Position numbers and translations under genes: made by a program | Assembly: GCA_021648445.1 (NCBI GenBank) | Contig: JAKISU010000005.1 | Coordinates: 1 to 51,319, forward strand | Direction: 5' to 3' | DNA from: Flavobacteriaceae bacterium | GTDB lineage: Bacteria; Bacteroidota; Bacteroidia; Flavobacteriales; Flavobacteriaceae | Length of the DNA: 51,319 nucleotides | Notes under the pieces: generated by a model | Database searches by the model: none | Told to the model about the DNA's origin: nothing | The model's input: only the letters and a program-made list of their open reading frames with translations | Shown: one piece after another, positions 41,073 through 50,317 of the stretch | Position numbering within the stretch: position 1 is the first letter of the stretch | How the letters are laid out: every line of letters starts with the position of its first letter

Positions 41073-41256
41073 AACTATTTATGTTTTCTTCCTCATCAAG
41101 AGGTAAGTTACTAATTTCTTCTATACTCTTTTTTGGTATTCTTAGTACATATATCAACATTGTTACAAATACTATAAAAAATAACAATAACGATATCATT
41201 GGATATATTTCTATATCAGATATCCCTTCAAAATAATGTTTTACAAATCGTATCAT
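41065..41256 (-). CDS. ccoQ: cbb3-type cytochrome oxidase subunit IV (CcoQ/FixQ)
   Basis: 63 residues with one membrane helix (IYPMISLLLFFIVFVTMLIY) and an acidic tail. Position between ccoNO and ccoP and the length are diagnostic rather than sequence alone. It stabilises the oxidase complex. Confidence 0.85.
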   Translation of the reverse strand: MIRFVKHYFEGISDIEIYPMISLLLFFIVFVTMLIYVLRIPKKSIEEISNLPLDEEENINSYE

Positions 41257-41259
41257 AAA

Positions 41260-43410
41260 TTAATTTTCAGCTGTTTCACCTTTTTTAATATCTGTTCCTA
41301 ATCTTTGTAAGTAAGCGATCATGGCAACAATTTCTTTATCCTGCATATTGCTATCGCCATAATTCTTAACAAATTCCGGGTCTTGCCTTAAGTTTTTCTC
41401 AATTTTTTTTGCTTGATTCTTCAGTAAATGTAATGCATTATCAATTTCAAATTGCGTATAAGGTGTTCCTAAAATAACCAACCCTTTTAGTTTAGCTTCT
41501 GTATCAGATATATCTAAATCATCTGTCAATAACCAAGGATAACTAGGCATTATAGAACCGGGGGAAGTTCGTGTTGGATCTAGCATATGGTTAAAATGCC
41601 AATTATCATTATACTTACCTCCTATTCTATGCAAATCGGGTCCTGTTCTTTTAGAACCCCAAAGGAACGGTCTGTCATAAACAAACTCTCCTGCCTTAGA
41701 GTATTCTCCATAGCGTTCTACTTCAGAACGGAAAGGTCTAATCATTTGTGAGTGACAGTTATTGCAGCCTTCACGTATATAAATATCTCTCCCTTCAAGT
41801 TCTAATGGTGTATACGGCTTTACACTTGTTATTTTAGGTATATTTTCAGGTACTATCAATAGTGGAACTATCTCTACTGCTCCACCAATTAATATTGCAA
41901 CAGTTGTTAATAAGGTAAATAAAACGGTACGTCTTTCTAACCATGAATGCCAACCTTCTCCTGCTAATCTTCTCGAACTTATTTTTTTCAATGGCACTGC
42001 TTCAACTAATTCATCTTCAACAGTTGAACCGGCTTTCGCAGTTTTATAAATATTATATCCCAATAATATAAAGCCTATTAAATAAATTGTTCCTCCAAAT
42101 GCACGCATCGCATACATTGGTAATATTTGAGTTACTGTTTCTAAAAAGTTACCATATACTAATGTTCCGTCAGGATTAAAGTCTTTCCACATCAGTGCCT
42201 GCGTAAATCCGGCTACATATAATGGTATTGAATAAAATAAAATACCCAATGTACCTAACCAAAAATGAGTGTTTGCTAATTTGGTAGAATATAATTTTGT
42301 TTTCCATAATCTTTCAGCCAACCAATAAATGATACCTGCAGCCATAAAACCGTTCCAAGCAAGTGTACCTATATGTACGTGAGCAACAATCCAATCTGTA
42401 TAATGTCCGATAGCATTTAAACTTTTAAATGACAGCATAGGTCCTTCAAAAGTAGTCATACCGTAGCCTGTAATTGCTACTACAAAGAATTTCAATACGG
42501 CACTTTCTCTAACTTTATCCCAAGCACCACGCAAGGTTAGTAATCCGTTTATCATACCTCCCCAAGAAGGAAAAATTAACATAATAGAAAATACTGTACC
42601 TAAGTTTTGAGCCCATTCCGGTAAGGCTGTATATAATAAGTGATGCGGACCAGCCCATATATATATGAATATTAACGACCAAAAATGAACAATAGACAGT
42701 CTATAAGAATATACCGGTCTGTTGGCCGCTTTAGGTACAAAATAGTACATTAAACCTAAAACCGGAGTAGTTAAGAAAAACGCAACCGCATTATGTCCGT
42801 ACCACCATTGTACCATAGCGTCTTGCACGCCTGCATAAATAGAATAACTTTTAAATGCTGATATTGGCAACTCTAAATTATTAAAGATATGTAATACTGC
42901 AACCGTTACCAATGTTGCTAAATAAAACCAAATTGCCACATAAATATGACGTTGTCTTCTTTTTAGAATTGTACCTATCATATTAATACCCATAATAACC
43001 CAAATGATAGTAATTGCAATATCAATGGGCCATTCCAGTTCTGCATATTCCTTTGAAGATGTGTAACCTAAAGGCAAGGTAATAGCTGCTGCAACAATAA
43101 TTAATTGCCAACCCCAAAAATGTATTTTACTTAACACATCACTAAACATTCTAGCTTTTAAAAGCCGTTGCATAGAATAATACATACCCATAAAAATACT
43201 GTTCCCAACAAAGGCAAAAATAACTGCATTGGTATGTAATGGGCGTAGTCTACCGAAAGTTAACCAAGAAATATCACCAAGAAAATTAGGGAATAAAAAA
43301 AGGAATGCCACTAATAAACCCACAAGCATTCCAACAATACCCCAGACAATTGTTGCAATTAAAAATAGTTTTACAATTTTGTTATCATAATAAAATTGTT
43401 CTTTTTCCAT
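41260..43410 (-). CDS. ccoNO: Fused cbb3 oxidase subunits I and II (CcoN-CcoO)
   Basis: 716 residues. The CcoN part (about 1-480) has the haem and copper ligands: RPLHTNAVIFAFVGN, WWYGHNAVAFFLTTPVLGLM (CuB His and cross-linked Tyr), WAGPHHLLYTALPEWAQNLG (His-His) and DWIVAHVHIGTLAWNG (haem b and b3 His). After a linker and a membrane helix (about 490-515) the CcoO part has the haem c site REGCNNCHSQMIRPFRSE, then KRTGPDLHRIGGKYNDNWHF and the Met ligand in GSIMPSYPWL. The fusion is usual in Bacteroidota. This is the O2-reducing core of the high-affinity oxidase. Confidence 0.96.
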   Translation of the reverse strand: MEKEQFYYDNKIVKLFLIATIVWGIVGMLVGLLVAFLFLFPNFLGDISWLTFGRLRPLHTNAVIFAFVGNSIFMGMYYSMQRLLKARMFSDVLSKIHFWGWQLIIVAAAITLPLGYTSSKEYAELEWPIDIAITIIWVIMGINMIGTILKRRQRHIYVAIWFYLATLVTVAVLHIFNNLELPISAFKSYSIYAGVQDAMVQWWYGHNAVAFFLTTPVLGLMYYFVPKAANRPVYSYRLSIVHFWSLIFIYIWAGPHHLLYTALPEWAQNLGTVFSIMLIFPSWGGMINGLLTLRGAWDKVRESAVLKFFVVAITGYGMTTFEGPMLSFKSLNAIGHYTDWIVAHVHIGTLAWNGFMAAGIIYWLAERLWKTKLYSTKLANTHFWLGTLGILFYSIPLYVAGFTQALMWKDFNPDGTLVYGNFLETVTQILPMYAMRAFGGTIYLIGFILLGYNIYKTAKAGSTVEDELVEAVPLKKISSRRLAGEGWHSWLERRTVLFTLLTTVAILIGGAVEIVPLLIVPENIPKITSVKPYTPLELEGRDIYIREGCNNCHSQMIRPFRSEVERYGEYSKAGEFVYDRPFLWGSKRTGPDLHRIGGKYNDNWHFNHMLDPTRTSPGSIMPSYPWLLTDDLDISDTEAKLKGLVILGTPYTQFEIDNALHLLKNQAKKIEKNLRQDPEFVKNYGDSNMQDKEIVAMIAYLQRLGTDIKKGETAEN

Positions 43411-43417
43411 TCTTTAG

Positions 43418-43615
43418 TTAGTTATTTGGATTAATTGATTTTGATTCTTTCGTATTATCTTCTTTTTTTTCTACAAATTCATCTTCAAAAAGCATACGTA
43501 CTGATGGCGTGTATAAGTCATCATACTGCCCAGATTTCACTGATTTTAAAAAGAGGATAAAGAAAATTATTGCAATAAAAAGGCTTACAATAATCATAAA
43601 AAAAACGATGTTCAT
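43418..43615 (-). CDS. ccoS: cbb3 oxidase maturation protein CcoS
   Basis: 65 residues from the ATG at 43615. One helix (VFFMIIVSLFIAIIFFILFL) is followed by SVKSGQYDDLYTPSVRMLFE, the CcoS signature. An upstream in-frame start at 43654 would add 13 residues, but it would lie upstream of the predicted promoter start point (about 43630). CcoS is needed for cofactor insertion in the oxidase. It lies 7 bp before ccoNO. Confidence 0.88.
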   Translation of the reverse strand: MNIVFFMIIVSLFIAIIFFILFLKSVKSGQYDDLYTPSVRMLFEDEFVEKKEDNTKESKSINPNN

Positions 43616-43636
43616 GTTCTTACAAGAATAATTTCG

Positions 43637-43644
43637 TAAAAGTA
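43637..43644 (-). promoter_or_regulatory. Putative -7 box of the ccoSNOQP operon
   Basis: TACTTTTA on the minus strand, one base from TAnnTTTG; predicted start near 43630. The Fnr-like palindrome is centred about 43 bp upstream of that start. Confidence 0.35.
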
Positions 43645-43666
43645 TTTTTTTCATTTACTGTAAAAC

Positions 43667-43680
43667 ATGATAAATGTCAT
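43667..43680 (-). promoter_or_regulatory. Fnr/Crp-type palindrome upstream of ccoS
   Basis: Read on the minus strand: ATGACATTTATCAT, two half-sites ATGAC/ATCAT with a 4-bp spacer. It differs at one of 14 positions from the site upstream of the neighbouring fnr gene (46365-46378). Located in the short ccoI-ccoS gap, at an activating distance from the ccoS -7 box. Confidence 0.65.
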
Positions 43681-43701
43681 ATTTTCTACAGTCTCATAAA
43701 T

Positions 43702-46077
43702 TTACACAAAAATAATTCTTTTAGCAATATAATTTGTAGTAATTGTTACAAATATTACTATTGATATAGAACTAACAGGCATTAAAATGGCAGCAACTAT
43801 GGGTGTTAAATTACCTGTTACTGCAAATAACATTCCGATAATATTGTATAAAAAGGATAGGATAAAGCTGGCTTTTACAATTTTTAAAGTACTTTTTGAC
43901 AGTTTAATAAACTTTGGTAACATTGTAAATTTTGTAGCATCAATAATACCATCACATGCAGGCGAAAATACATTGGTATTATCTGAAACCACTATACCTA
44001 CATTGCTTTGCGCCAATGCACCTGCATCATTCAACCCATCGCCTATCATCAACACTTTTTTAGCATTTTCTTGCTGTTGTTTTATATAGACTAACTTATC
44101 TTCCGGTTTTTGATTGAATATCAATGTTGCTGTTTTTGGTAATATTGTTTCTAAATATTCTTTTTCTCCTTCATTATCACCAGATAGTACGCCTAGTTTA
44201 TAGTCTTTATCTAATTTATTAAAAATTAATGCTATTCCATCTCTGTATGCATTTTCAAAAATATAGTTTCCTTTTATATCATCATTAATTTTAATAAAAA
44301 CTTCAGTTTGTAATGTGTTAGATGAACTTCCTTTTACAAAACTTTCTGAACCTATTTTAATTTTAATATTGCCTACTTCACCTTGAATCCCTTTTCCGAA
44401 AATTTCTTTAAAATTTGTTACTTCAGTCTTTTCTGATTTTTTTAAATATTCATATAACATCTTACTTAACGGGTGGTTAGATTCTCTCAGTAAATTTCGC
44501 ACTAGTCGTTTCTCATCATCTGTCAAGGATATACCATCATAAGAAATATTGGTTTTATTAGTTGTAATTGTTCCTGTTTTGTCAAAAATAATTTTGTCAA
44601 TATTAGAAAGGTCTTCTATTACAGTCACATTTTTAAGGTAAAATTTTTGTTTCCCGAAAATGCGAAGCATATTACCCAATGCAAAAGGAGCAGATAATGC
44701 TAATGCACACGGACAGGCTACAATTAATACAGCTGTAACCACATTTGCAATCATAGATGCATCTTTGAAATACCAAAATACGCCTGCTAAAAATGCAATT
44801 AACAAAACAATAATAGTAAACCTTTTACTAATTGAATCTGTTAATGTCTTAATTGTGTATTGCTGTTTTTTAGCAAAAACATCATTACTCCATAATTGCG
44901 TCAAATAACTTTGAGAAACTGTTTGTAAAACTTCCATTTCAATGGCTCCTGAAAGTTGCTTGCCTCCGGCAAATAATTTATCTCCCGGTTTTTTTGAAAC
45001 AGGTAAAGACTCACCGGTTACAAAACTATAATCAATTTGTGTATTTCCATTAATTAAAATACCATCTACAGGAATCAACTCTTCATTTCGTATCAATAAT
45101 CTATCTCCTTCTTTAATATCATAAATAGAAATATTAGCTTCTGTCTGGTCTTTTTCAATTTTCGTAACCGCAATTGGAAAATACGATTTATAATCTCGTT
45201 CAAATGACAAAAAACTATAGGTTTGTTGTTGAAATATTTTTCCTAACAATAAGAAGAAAACAAATCCTGCCAAACTATCAAAATAACCTTGACCGAGATT
45301 AAAAATGATTTCTACGGCACTTCTTAAAAATAATACCGAAATACCTAGTGCAATTGGCACATCTATATTTAGTATTCTATGTTTTAATCCTTTATATGCC
45401 GAAATAAAATATTCATTAGCTGAATAAAAAACTACGGGGATAATCATTATAAAGATCAAAATCCGAAATATAGGTTTATATCGTTCTAACCAAAATTCAT
45501 TCGGTTGAAAATATTCAGGAAATGATAGTAACATAATATTACCAAATGCAAACCCTGCAACACCTAATTTATAAATAAGCGTGCGGTCAGTTTTACGTTT
45601 TGAAATTGAAGTATCATCTAAACTTAGATAAGGTTCATAACCGATAGAACTCAATAATTCGACTACCTGTCTAAGTGAAATGTTTGAATTATTAAATGTT
45701 ATTCTTATTTCTTTTTTTGGAAAGTTTACAATACCAGATACAATACCTTTATGTAATCTGTCTAAATTTTCTAATATCCAAATACAAGAACTACAATGTA
45801 TATGTGGAATATAAAATGTAATTATACTGACTTCATCATCAATAAAATCATAGAGATTTTTAATAATCTGTTCATTGTCTAAATAAGCATATTTACTTTT
45901 CATTTCTTCGGGAATTGCTCCCGGAGATTGCTCAAAATCATAATAACAAGAAAGATCATTTTCATTTAGAATTTCATATACCGTTTTACACCCATTACAG
46001 CAAAAGGACTTATCATCAAAAACAATAGTTTTTGATTCACATTCAGCACCACAATGGAAACAATTTTTATCTAACAT
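43702..46077 (-). CDS. ccoI: Copper-translocating P-type ATPase CcoI/FixI
   Basis: 791 residues. The N-terminal Cys-rich zinc-finger-like region (CFHCGAECESK, FCCNGCKTVYEIL, about 5-40) precedes an HMA domain with HIHCSSCIWILENL (about 93-106). P1B-ATPase motifs: VTGESLPVSKKPGDKL (about 354-369), VACPCALALSAPFALG (CPC, about 454-469), FDKTGTITTNKT (phosphorylated Asp, about 500-511) and GDGLNDAGALAQ (about 680-691). CcoI exports copper to the periplasm for cbb3 oxidase assembly. It has an own upstream region shared with the divergent fnr gene. ccoS follows after a gap carrying an Fnr-like site. Confidence 0.94.
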   Translation of the reverse strand: MLDKNCFHCGAECESKTIVFDDKSFCCNGCKTVYEILNENDLSCYYDFEQSPGAIPEEMKSKYAYLDNEQIIKNLYDFIDDEVSIITFYIPHIHCSSCIWILENLDRLHKGIVSGIVNFPKKEIRITFNNSNISLRQVVELLSSIGYEPYLSLDDTSISKRKTDRTLIYKLGVAGFAFGNIMLLSFPEYFQPNEFWLERYKPIFRILIFIMIIPVVFYSANEYFISAYKGLKHRILNIDVPIALGISVLFLRSAVEIIFNLGQGYFDSLAGFVFFLLLGKIFQQQTYSFLSFERDYKSYFPIAVTKIEKDQTEANISIYDIKEGDRLLIRNEELIPVDGILINGNTQIDYSFVTGESLPVSKKPGDKLFAGGKQLSGAIEMEVLQTVSQSYLTQLWSNDVFAKKQQYTIKTLTDSISKRFTIIVLLIAFLAGVFWYFKDASMIANVVTAVLIVACPCALALSAPFALGNMLRIFGKQKFYLKNVTVIEDLSNIDKIIFDKTGTITTNKTNISYDGISLTDDEKRLVRNLLRESNHPLSKMLYEYLKKSEKTEVTNFKEIFGKGIQGEVGNIKIKIGSESFVKGSSSNTLQTEVFIKINDDIKGNYIFENAYRDGIALIFNKLDKDYKLGVLSGDNEGEKEYLETILPKTATLIFNQKPEDKLVYIKQQQENAKKVLMIGDGLNDAGALAQSNVGIVVSDNTNVFSPACDGIIDATKFTMLPKFIKLSKSTLKIVKASFILSFLYNIIGMLFAVTGNLTPIVAAILMPVSSISIVIFVTITTNYIAKRIIFV

Positions 46078-46364
46078 TTACTATTATTTATTTTAATACA
46101 CGGTAAATTTTATACTATTTTAAATCAGGAGTGTCCGATTAAAGACGTAAGACTCCCGAAGCCTCCTAATAGAACCAAGATTTAAGACTTAATCGTAACT
46201 AATTGATAAATATTTGATTAAAATGCAAGGGTACATTTTTAGAAAACCTTGAAGCCCTACCATTTGTCCCAAACATTCGGGATTGATATTTCTTTAAAAA
46301 TATTTTCTCATTAAATTTCGTGTTTTTTAAAGTTGCAATTTCCAATACAAACTTACCATATTAT

Positions 46365-46378
46365 ATGACATTTATCAG
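46365..46378 (+). promoter_or_regulatory. Fnr/Crp-type palindrome in the fnr-ccoI intergenic region
   Basis: ATGACATTTATCAG, nearly identical to the site before ccoS. It ends 10 bp before the TATCTTTG box of the fnr-like gene, centred at about -31, which would overlap RNA polymerase and suggests autorepression. The rest of 46078-46364 shows no further feature I can name. Confidence 0.6.
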
Positions 46379-46388
46379 TAATTTTCAG

Positions 46389-46396
46389 TATCTTTG
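46389..46396 (+). promoter_or_regulatory. Putative -7 box of the fnr-like gene
   Basis: TATCTTTG matches TAnnTTTG, 24 bp before the ATG at 46421. Confidence 0.5.
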
Positions 46397-46420
46397 AGTA
46401 GTTAAATATCCCATTTTCAT

Positions 46421-47107
46421 ATGAGTAAATGTGAACAGTGTATTATAAGTGAATTCAGTACTCTAAAGTCATTGTCAAAAGATGATTTGAAAAATATTTC
46501 TTACCATAAAGACTCCATTGATTTTAAAAAGGGAGATGTTTTATTTTCTGAGGGTACTATTATTAATGGTGTTTATTGTATAAAAGAAGGTGTTTGTAAG
46601 TTATCTAGATTAAGCGCTAATGGTAAAGAGCAGATTGTGCGATTTATAAAAGGAGGTGATATGTTAGGCTATCGTTCTGTTTTAAGTGAAGAACCGGTTT
46701 CTTTGACAGTTACTGCGCTTAAAGACCTGAAAGCATGTTATATACCTAAAAAAGAAATCTTTGACGCTATGAAAAGTAATGCTAAGTTTTCAATGGATAT
46801 GATAAAAACTGTTTGCCATGATTTAAAAGATGCAAATATGGCTATAACAAATATGGCTCAAAAAAGTGTTAAAGAAAGGTTGGCTGACACTTTACTTTTT
46901 CTGAAAGAAACTTTCGGACTGGATAAAGATGGTTACTTAGATATTATCTTAACCAGAGAAGAGTTTTCAAGTGTTATTGGTACTGCCACAGAATCTGCTA
47001 TTAGATTATTGTCTGGATTTAAAAAAAAAGGTCTCATCGCGTTAGATGGAAAAAGGGTAAAGGTCTTAAACGAATCTGAATTGATTAGAATATCACAAGG
47101 ATTCTAA
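46421..47107 (+). CDS. Crp/Fnr family transcriptional regulator
   Basis: 228 residues. The N-terminus is MSKCEQCIISEFSTLKSLSK: only two cysteines in CxxC form, without the further cysteine cluster that would support a 4Fe-4S FNR. The cyclic-nucleotide-binding-like beta-roll follows (about 25-130; KKGDVLFSEGTIINGVYCIK), then a dimer helix and the HTH (about 165-220; TREEFSSVIGTATESAIRLL). Gene position divergent from ccoI and the shared palindromes point to control of the oxidase genes by oxygen or redox state. It could sense through the two cysteines or a bound ligand. Confidence 0.88.
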   Translation: MSKCEQCIISEFSTLKSLSKDDLKNISYHKDSIDFKKGDVLFSEGTIINGVYCIKEGVCKLSRLSANGKEQIVRFIKGGDMLGYRSVLSEEPVSLTVTALKDLKACYIPKKEIFDAMKSNAKFSMDMIKTVCHDLKDANMAITNMAQKSVKERLADTLLFLKETFGLDKDGYLDIILTREEFSSVIGTATESAIRLLSGFKKKGLIALDGKRVKVLNESELIRISQGF

Positions 47108-47150
47108 TATATTAATAAGTTTCTAGTTATTTCTTTAAGACGGGAATGAT

Positions 47151-48162
47151 ATGAATAAAACAATAACCTTACAGAAACAACTGATAATATTTGGAATACC
47201 AATATTAATGATTTTGTCGATGGTTTTAATCGCTAAATCATCAATGTTTAGCTTATATTCAAATAAGTTAGCTCTTGGAATAACATTAGACTTATTACTA
47301 ATAATACCTCTAGTTTATTTTTTACTGATAAGGAATACAAGTATACCAAAAACTACAATTGTTCCTTTAATGATTTTTGGACTTATTATAGGTTCAATTA
47401 TTTTACCTTCTGAAAACCAATATCATTTAAATCTTTTTAAGACATGGATATTTCCTATAATAGAAATAGTTGTCATTAGTTTTATCATTTTTAATGTAAG
47501 AAAAACTATAAAGAAATTCAAAAAGAATAAAGCATTCACTTTTGATTTTTTCTCAACTTTAAAGGTAACCTGTAATGAAATACTTCCTAAAAGAGTAGTG
47601 ATGCCTGTAGTAACAGAAATTGCAGTATTTTATTACGGTTTTATTTATTGGAAAAAAAGAGATTTAAATAAAAATGAGTTTTCATATCATAAAAATAGTG
47701 GGACAATATCTCTATTAGTTGCAAATAATTTTTATTATTAGTATTGAAACTGTTGCTTTTCATTTTTTACTCTTAAAATGGAACGATACAGCCGCATGGG
47801 TTCTAACTTTTTTAAGTATCTATTCTGCTATTCAAATTTTTGGTTTCTTAAAATCTATTACTAAAAGACCTATCTCTATTGAAGATAATAAACTTAAATT
47901 ACGTTATGGTATATTAAGTGAAGTCATTATTGATTTAAACGAAATAGAAAGCTTAGAGCTAACATCTAAAGAAATTGAATTTAATAAAGGAACTAGAAAA
48001 TTATCACCATTCGGTGAGTTAGAAAGTCATAATGTGGTTATTAGATTAAAAAAAGAAAATACCATGAGTGGATTATATGGTATAAAAAGGAAATTTACAA
48101 CATTGGCTTTTTACATTGATAATAAAGAAGAGTTTAAAAACCAAATAGAAAATAATAATTGA
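47151..48162 (+). pseudogene. Membrane protein gene broken by a +1 frameshift
   Basis: The first frame (47151-47741) codes for 196 residues with four membrane helices (QKQLIIFGIPILMILSMVLI etc.), ending ISLLVANNFYY and a stop. The second (47719-48162, 147 residues) starts without a proper initiation site and continues with IIFIISIETVAFHFLLLKWN and a soluble PH-like domain (PISIEDNKLKLRYGILSEVI). Removing one A from AAA at 47723-47725 joins them smoothly as LLVA-IIFIISIETVAFHF, about 335 residues. The natural protein resembles uncharacterised Flavobacteriaceae membrane proteins. A sequencing error or real pseudogene; ribosomal slippage on the short A-run is less likely. Confidence 0.75.
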
Positions 48163-48168
48163 TTGATA

Positions 48169-48246
48169 CTACTTATTAGATTCAAATCTGAACCTCTCAA
48201 TGGTCTCATCTACATTTAAAATTGCTTTTCGTTTCAAACTAACCAT
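48169..48246 (-). pseudogene. Fragment of a trmH-like 3' end
   Basis: Minus-strand frame of 25 codons: MVSLKRKAILNVDETIERFR then FESNK and stop. The core RKAILNVDETIERF matches the end of the intact trmH at 50550 (KKTILNVDEIVERF) with 20 identical consecutive bases (CAATTTTAAATGTAGATGAG). Nothing further upstream aligns. It lies between the frameshifted membrane-protein gene and ada. Confidence 0.65.
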
Positions 48247-48263
48247 TTTAACAACTTATTTTT

Positions 48264-49337
48264 CTAAACTCCTTCAAATTCAATTACTTTTTGAATAGTT
48301 TGATTTGAATTGTTCTTTTCAAAGTTAAGCAACCAACTTTTCTTGTGTAAACCGCCTAAATATCCTGTTAGACTTCCGTTAGACCCAACTACTCTATGAC
48401 ACGGAATAATTATACTAATTTTATTTGCTCCATTTGATGATGCAACTGCTCGAACTGCTTTTTTATTATCTATTGCAATTGCTTGTTCTTTATAACTAAC
48501 AGTTTTTCCATAAGGAATATTCATTAATTCATTCCAAGCCTTTTTTCTGAAATCAGTACCAACAATATCTAAGGAAACAGAAAATATTTTTCGATTTCCA
48601 TCAAAATATTCAGTTATTTCTTTTTTTACATTTGTAAGATGTATGTTTTTTCCCGGAAGTATAATAGCGTTAAACTGTTTTTGAATTTCATCAAATTGTT
48701 TTTCTATCTTTTTTTGACCAATAAACCCTAAAAAACACAGTCCTTTTTCTGTGGCACAAGCAATAATACTACCAATAGGTGAACTAAAACGCAAAACATT
48801 AATGACAGTTTTGTTTTTTGATTTACTTGCAGATTCTCCAAATAAAGAACGATAACTTTCATTAAAACCACTCAAAGATTCATAACCGCTTTCAAATGCA
48901 GAATGTGTGATTGAATTTCCATTTCTAATATTAGTAAAAGCATAATTAATGCGTAACATTCTTTGAAAAGAATGAAAAGTAATATTGTAATTTTTTTTAA
49001 ACCATCTTCTAATCGTATGCGGTTCAATGCCTTTTAATTTCAATTGTTCATCACTAATTTTTTTATGAGGATTTTGTTGCAGTTCTGCAATAATACCTTT
49101 GACATAAATTGGTGTTTCTCCAATTTTCTCCATTGGTTTACAAATCTTACAAGGACGGAAGCCATTTTGTAAGGCTTCATCTATCGTATCATAGAATATA
49201 ACATTTTTCGCTTTTGGTATTCTTGCTCTGCAAGATGGATGGCAAAAAATACCTGTTGTTTTTACAGCAGTAAAGAAAATACCATCATATTTGATATTTC
49301 TTGTGCCAACCACACTATACTTATCTTCAAATGACAT
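48264..49337 (-). CDS. ada: Ada: bifunctional methylphosphotriester/O6-methylguanine-DNA methyltransferase and AraC-type regulator
   Basis: 357 residues from the ATG at 49337 (a GTG at 49352 would add five). Domains in order: N-terminal zinc domain with FCHPSCRARIPKAKN and FRPCKICKP (four Cys, the acceptor Cys in TGIFCHPSC, about 26-70), AraC-type HTH (about 85-175; EPHTIRRWFKKNYNITFHSF, SHFNESYRSLFGESASK region) and the C-terminal MGMT domain (about 185-340; YGKTVSYKEQAIAI, IIIPCHRVVGSNGSLTGYLG, with active Cys in PCHRV). It repairs alkylated DNA and activates its own regulon. Confidence 0.94.
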   Translation of the reverse strand: MSFEDKYSVVGTRNIKYDGIFFTAVKTTGIFCHPSCRARIPKAKNVIFYDTIDEALQNGFRPCKICKPMEKIGETPIYVKGIIAELQQNPHKKISDEQLKLKGIEPHTIRRWFKKNYNITFHSFQRMLRINYAFTNIRNGNSITHSAFESGYESLSGFNESYRSLFGESASKSKNKTVINVLRFSSPIGSIIACATEKGLCFLGFIGQKKIEKQFDEIQKQFNAIILPGKNIHLTNVKKEITEYFDGNRKIFSVSLDIVGTDFRKKAWNELMNIPYGKTVSYKEQAIAIDNKKAVRAVASSNGANKISIIIPCHRVVGSNGSLTGYLGGLHKKSWLLNFEKNNSNQTIQKVIEFEGV

Positions 49338-49402
49338 TTTACTATTACTCACTCTTTTATATTTTTAAGAAGTTTATCTGTTCGCTTTGCTCGGGTCATA
49401 AA

Positions 49403-50173
49403 TTATGCAAATATTGAATTAAAAGATTTGTTTTTAGTGATTTCAATTATAGATTTTTCTAATTTACCTATCATATCATTATACAAAAACGGACCGATAC
49501 TAATTCTTTTTACTCCCAAATCCTGTAATCTATCAAAATTAGGTAAATCAGGCATACACATTACATTAATGGGTAAAGTAGTAGATTCTACAACTTTTTT
49601 TATTTCATTTTCTGCTACAATAAAAGGAACAAAAATTCCGTCTGCTCCACTTTCTTCATATATTTTTATTCTTTTTAGTGTTTCTTCAAATGGTTTAGTT
49701 AACCCCATAATATAAAAGTCAGTACGAACATTAAGAAAAATATCAATATTATTATTTAATAAATGTGCCTTTATTAATTGTATGGTTTTACCAAACTCTT
49801 GGGCATTTGTAATTCCTCTTTCGGTATTAGTTATGGAGTCTTCTATATTAATTCCGACAACACCCATTTTTTGCAGTGAAATGATATTACTAATCAGTTC
49901 TGAGATATTTCTACTATAACCACCTTCAATATCAACTGTCAAAGGAATACTTATTTTTGATTGTATATTTTTCACAATTCGTAGCAAATCTTCGAAAGGC
50001 ATTTTTTCCCCATCTTCATACCCTAAAGATGTTGCAATTGCAGCACTTGATGTTCCTATTGCTTTGAAACCTAATTTTTGAAATAATAGAGCACTTTGTG
50101 AATTCCATACATTACCTAATAATAAGGCTGAATCTTGATTGTGCAAGGTTTTAAATGTGTTATATTTTTCCAT
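49403..50173 (-). CDS. Isocitrate lyase/PEP mutase family protein
   Basis: 256 residues from ATG 50173 (MEKYNTFKTLHNQDSALLLG); an upstream ATG at 50203 is less likely because relatives begin at this position. TIM-barrel motifs: IGTSSAAIATSLGYEDGEKM (about 36-55), LTVDIEGGYS (D and E metal ligands, about 78-87), VVGINIEDSITN (about 104-115) and FLNVRTDFYI (about 144-153). The family includes PEP phosphomutase, methylisocitrate lyase and oxaloacetate decarboxylase. The reaction cannot be fixed, as catalytic loop KxxxxxS motifs vary. It lies 66 bp upstream of ada on the same strand. Confidence 0.82.
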   Translation of the reverse strand: MEKYNTFKTLHNQDSALLLGNVWNSQSALLFQKLGFKAIGTSSAAIATSLGYEDGEKMPFEDLLRIVKNIQSKISIPLTVDIEGGYSRNISELISNIISLQKMGVVGINIEDSITNTERGITNAQEFGKTIQLIKAHLLNNNIDIFLNVRTDFYIMGLTKPFEETLKRIKIYEESGADGIFVPFIVAENEIKKVVESTTLPINVMCMPDLPNFDRLQDLGVKRISIGPFLYNDMIGKLEKSIIEITKNKSFNSIFA

Positions 50174-50317
50174 AATATTCTGTAGTTTTAAATTATGGTA
50201 CAAAGAAACTGCAGTTAAAAATATTATGCTACCGAAAACTTGACAAGTATGTTTTTTATACTGAACTCGTCTTGAGTGCCGTCTTTAATGGTCAGCAACT
50301 GAAGACTAAAAACTACT

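Noticed and set aside
46200-46225. TTGATAAATATTTGAT as a classic FNR box
   Set aside because: The second half is TTGAT in direct, not inverted, orientation; does not make the palindrome.
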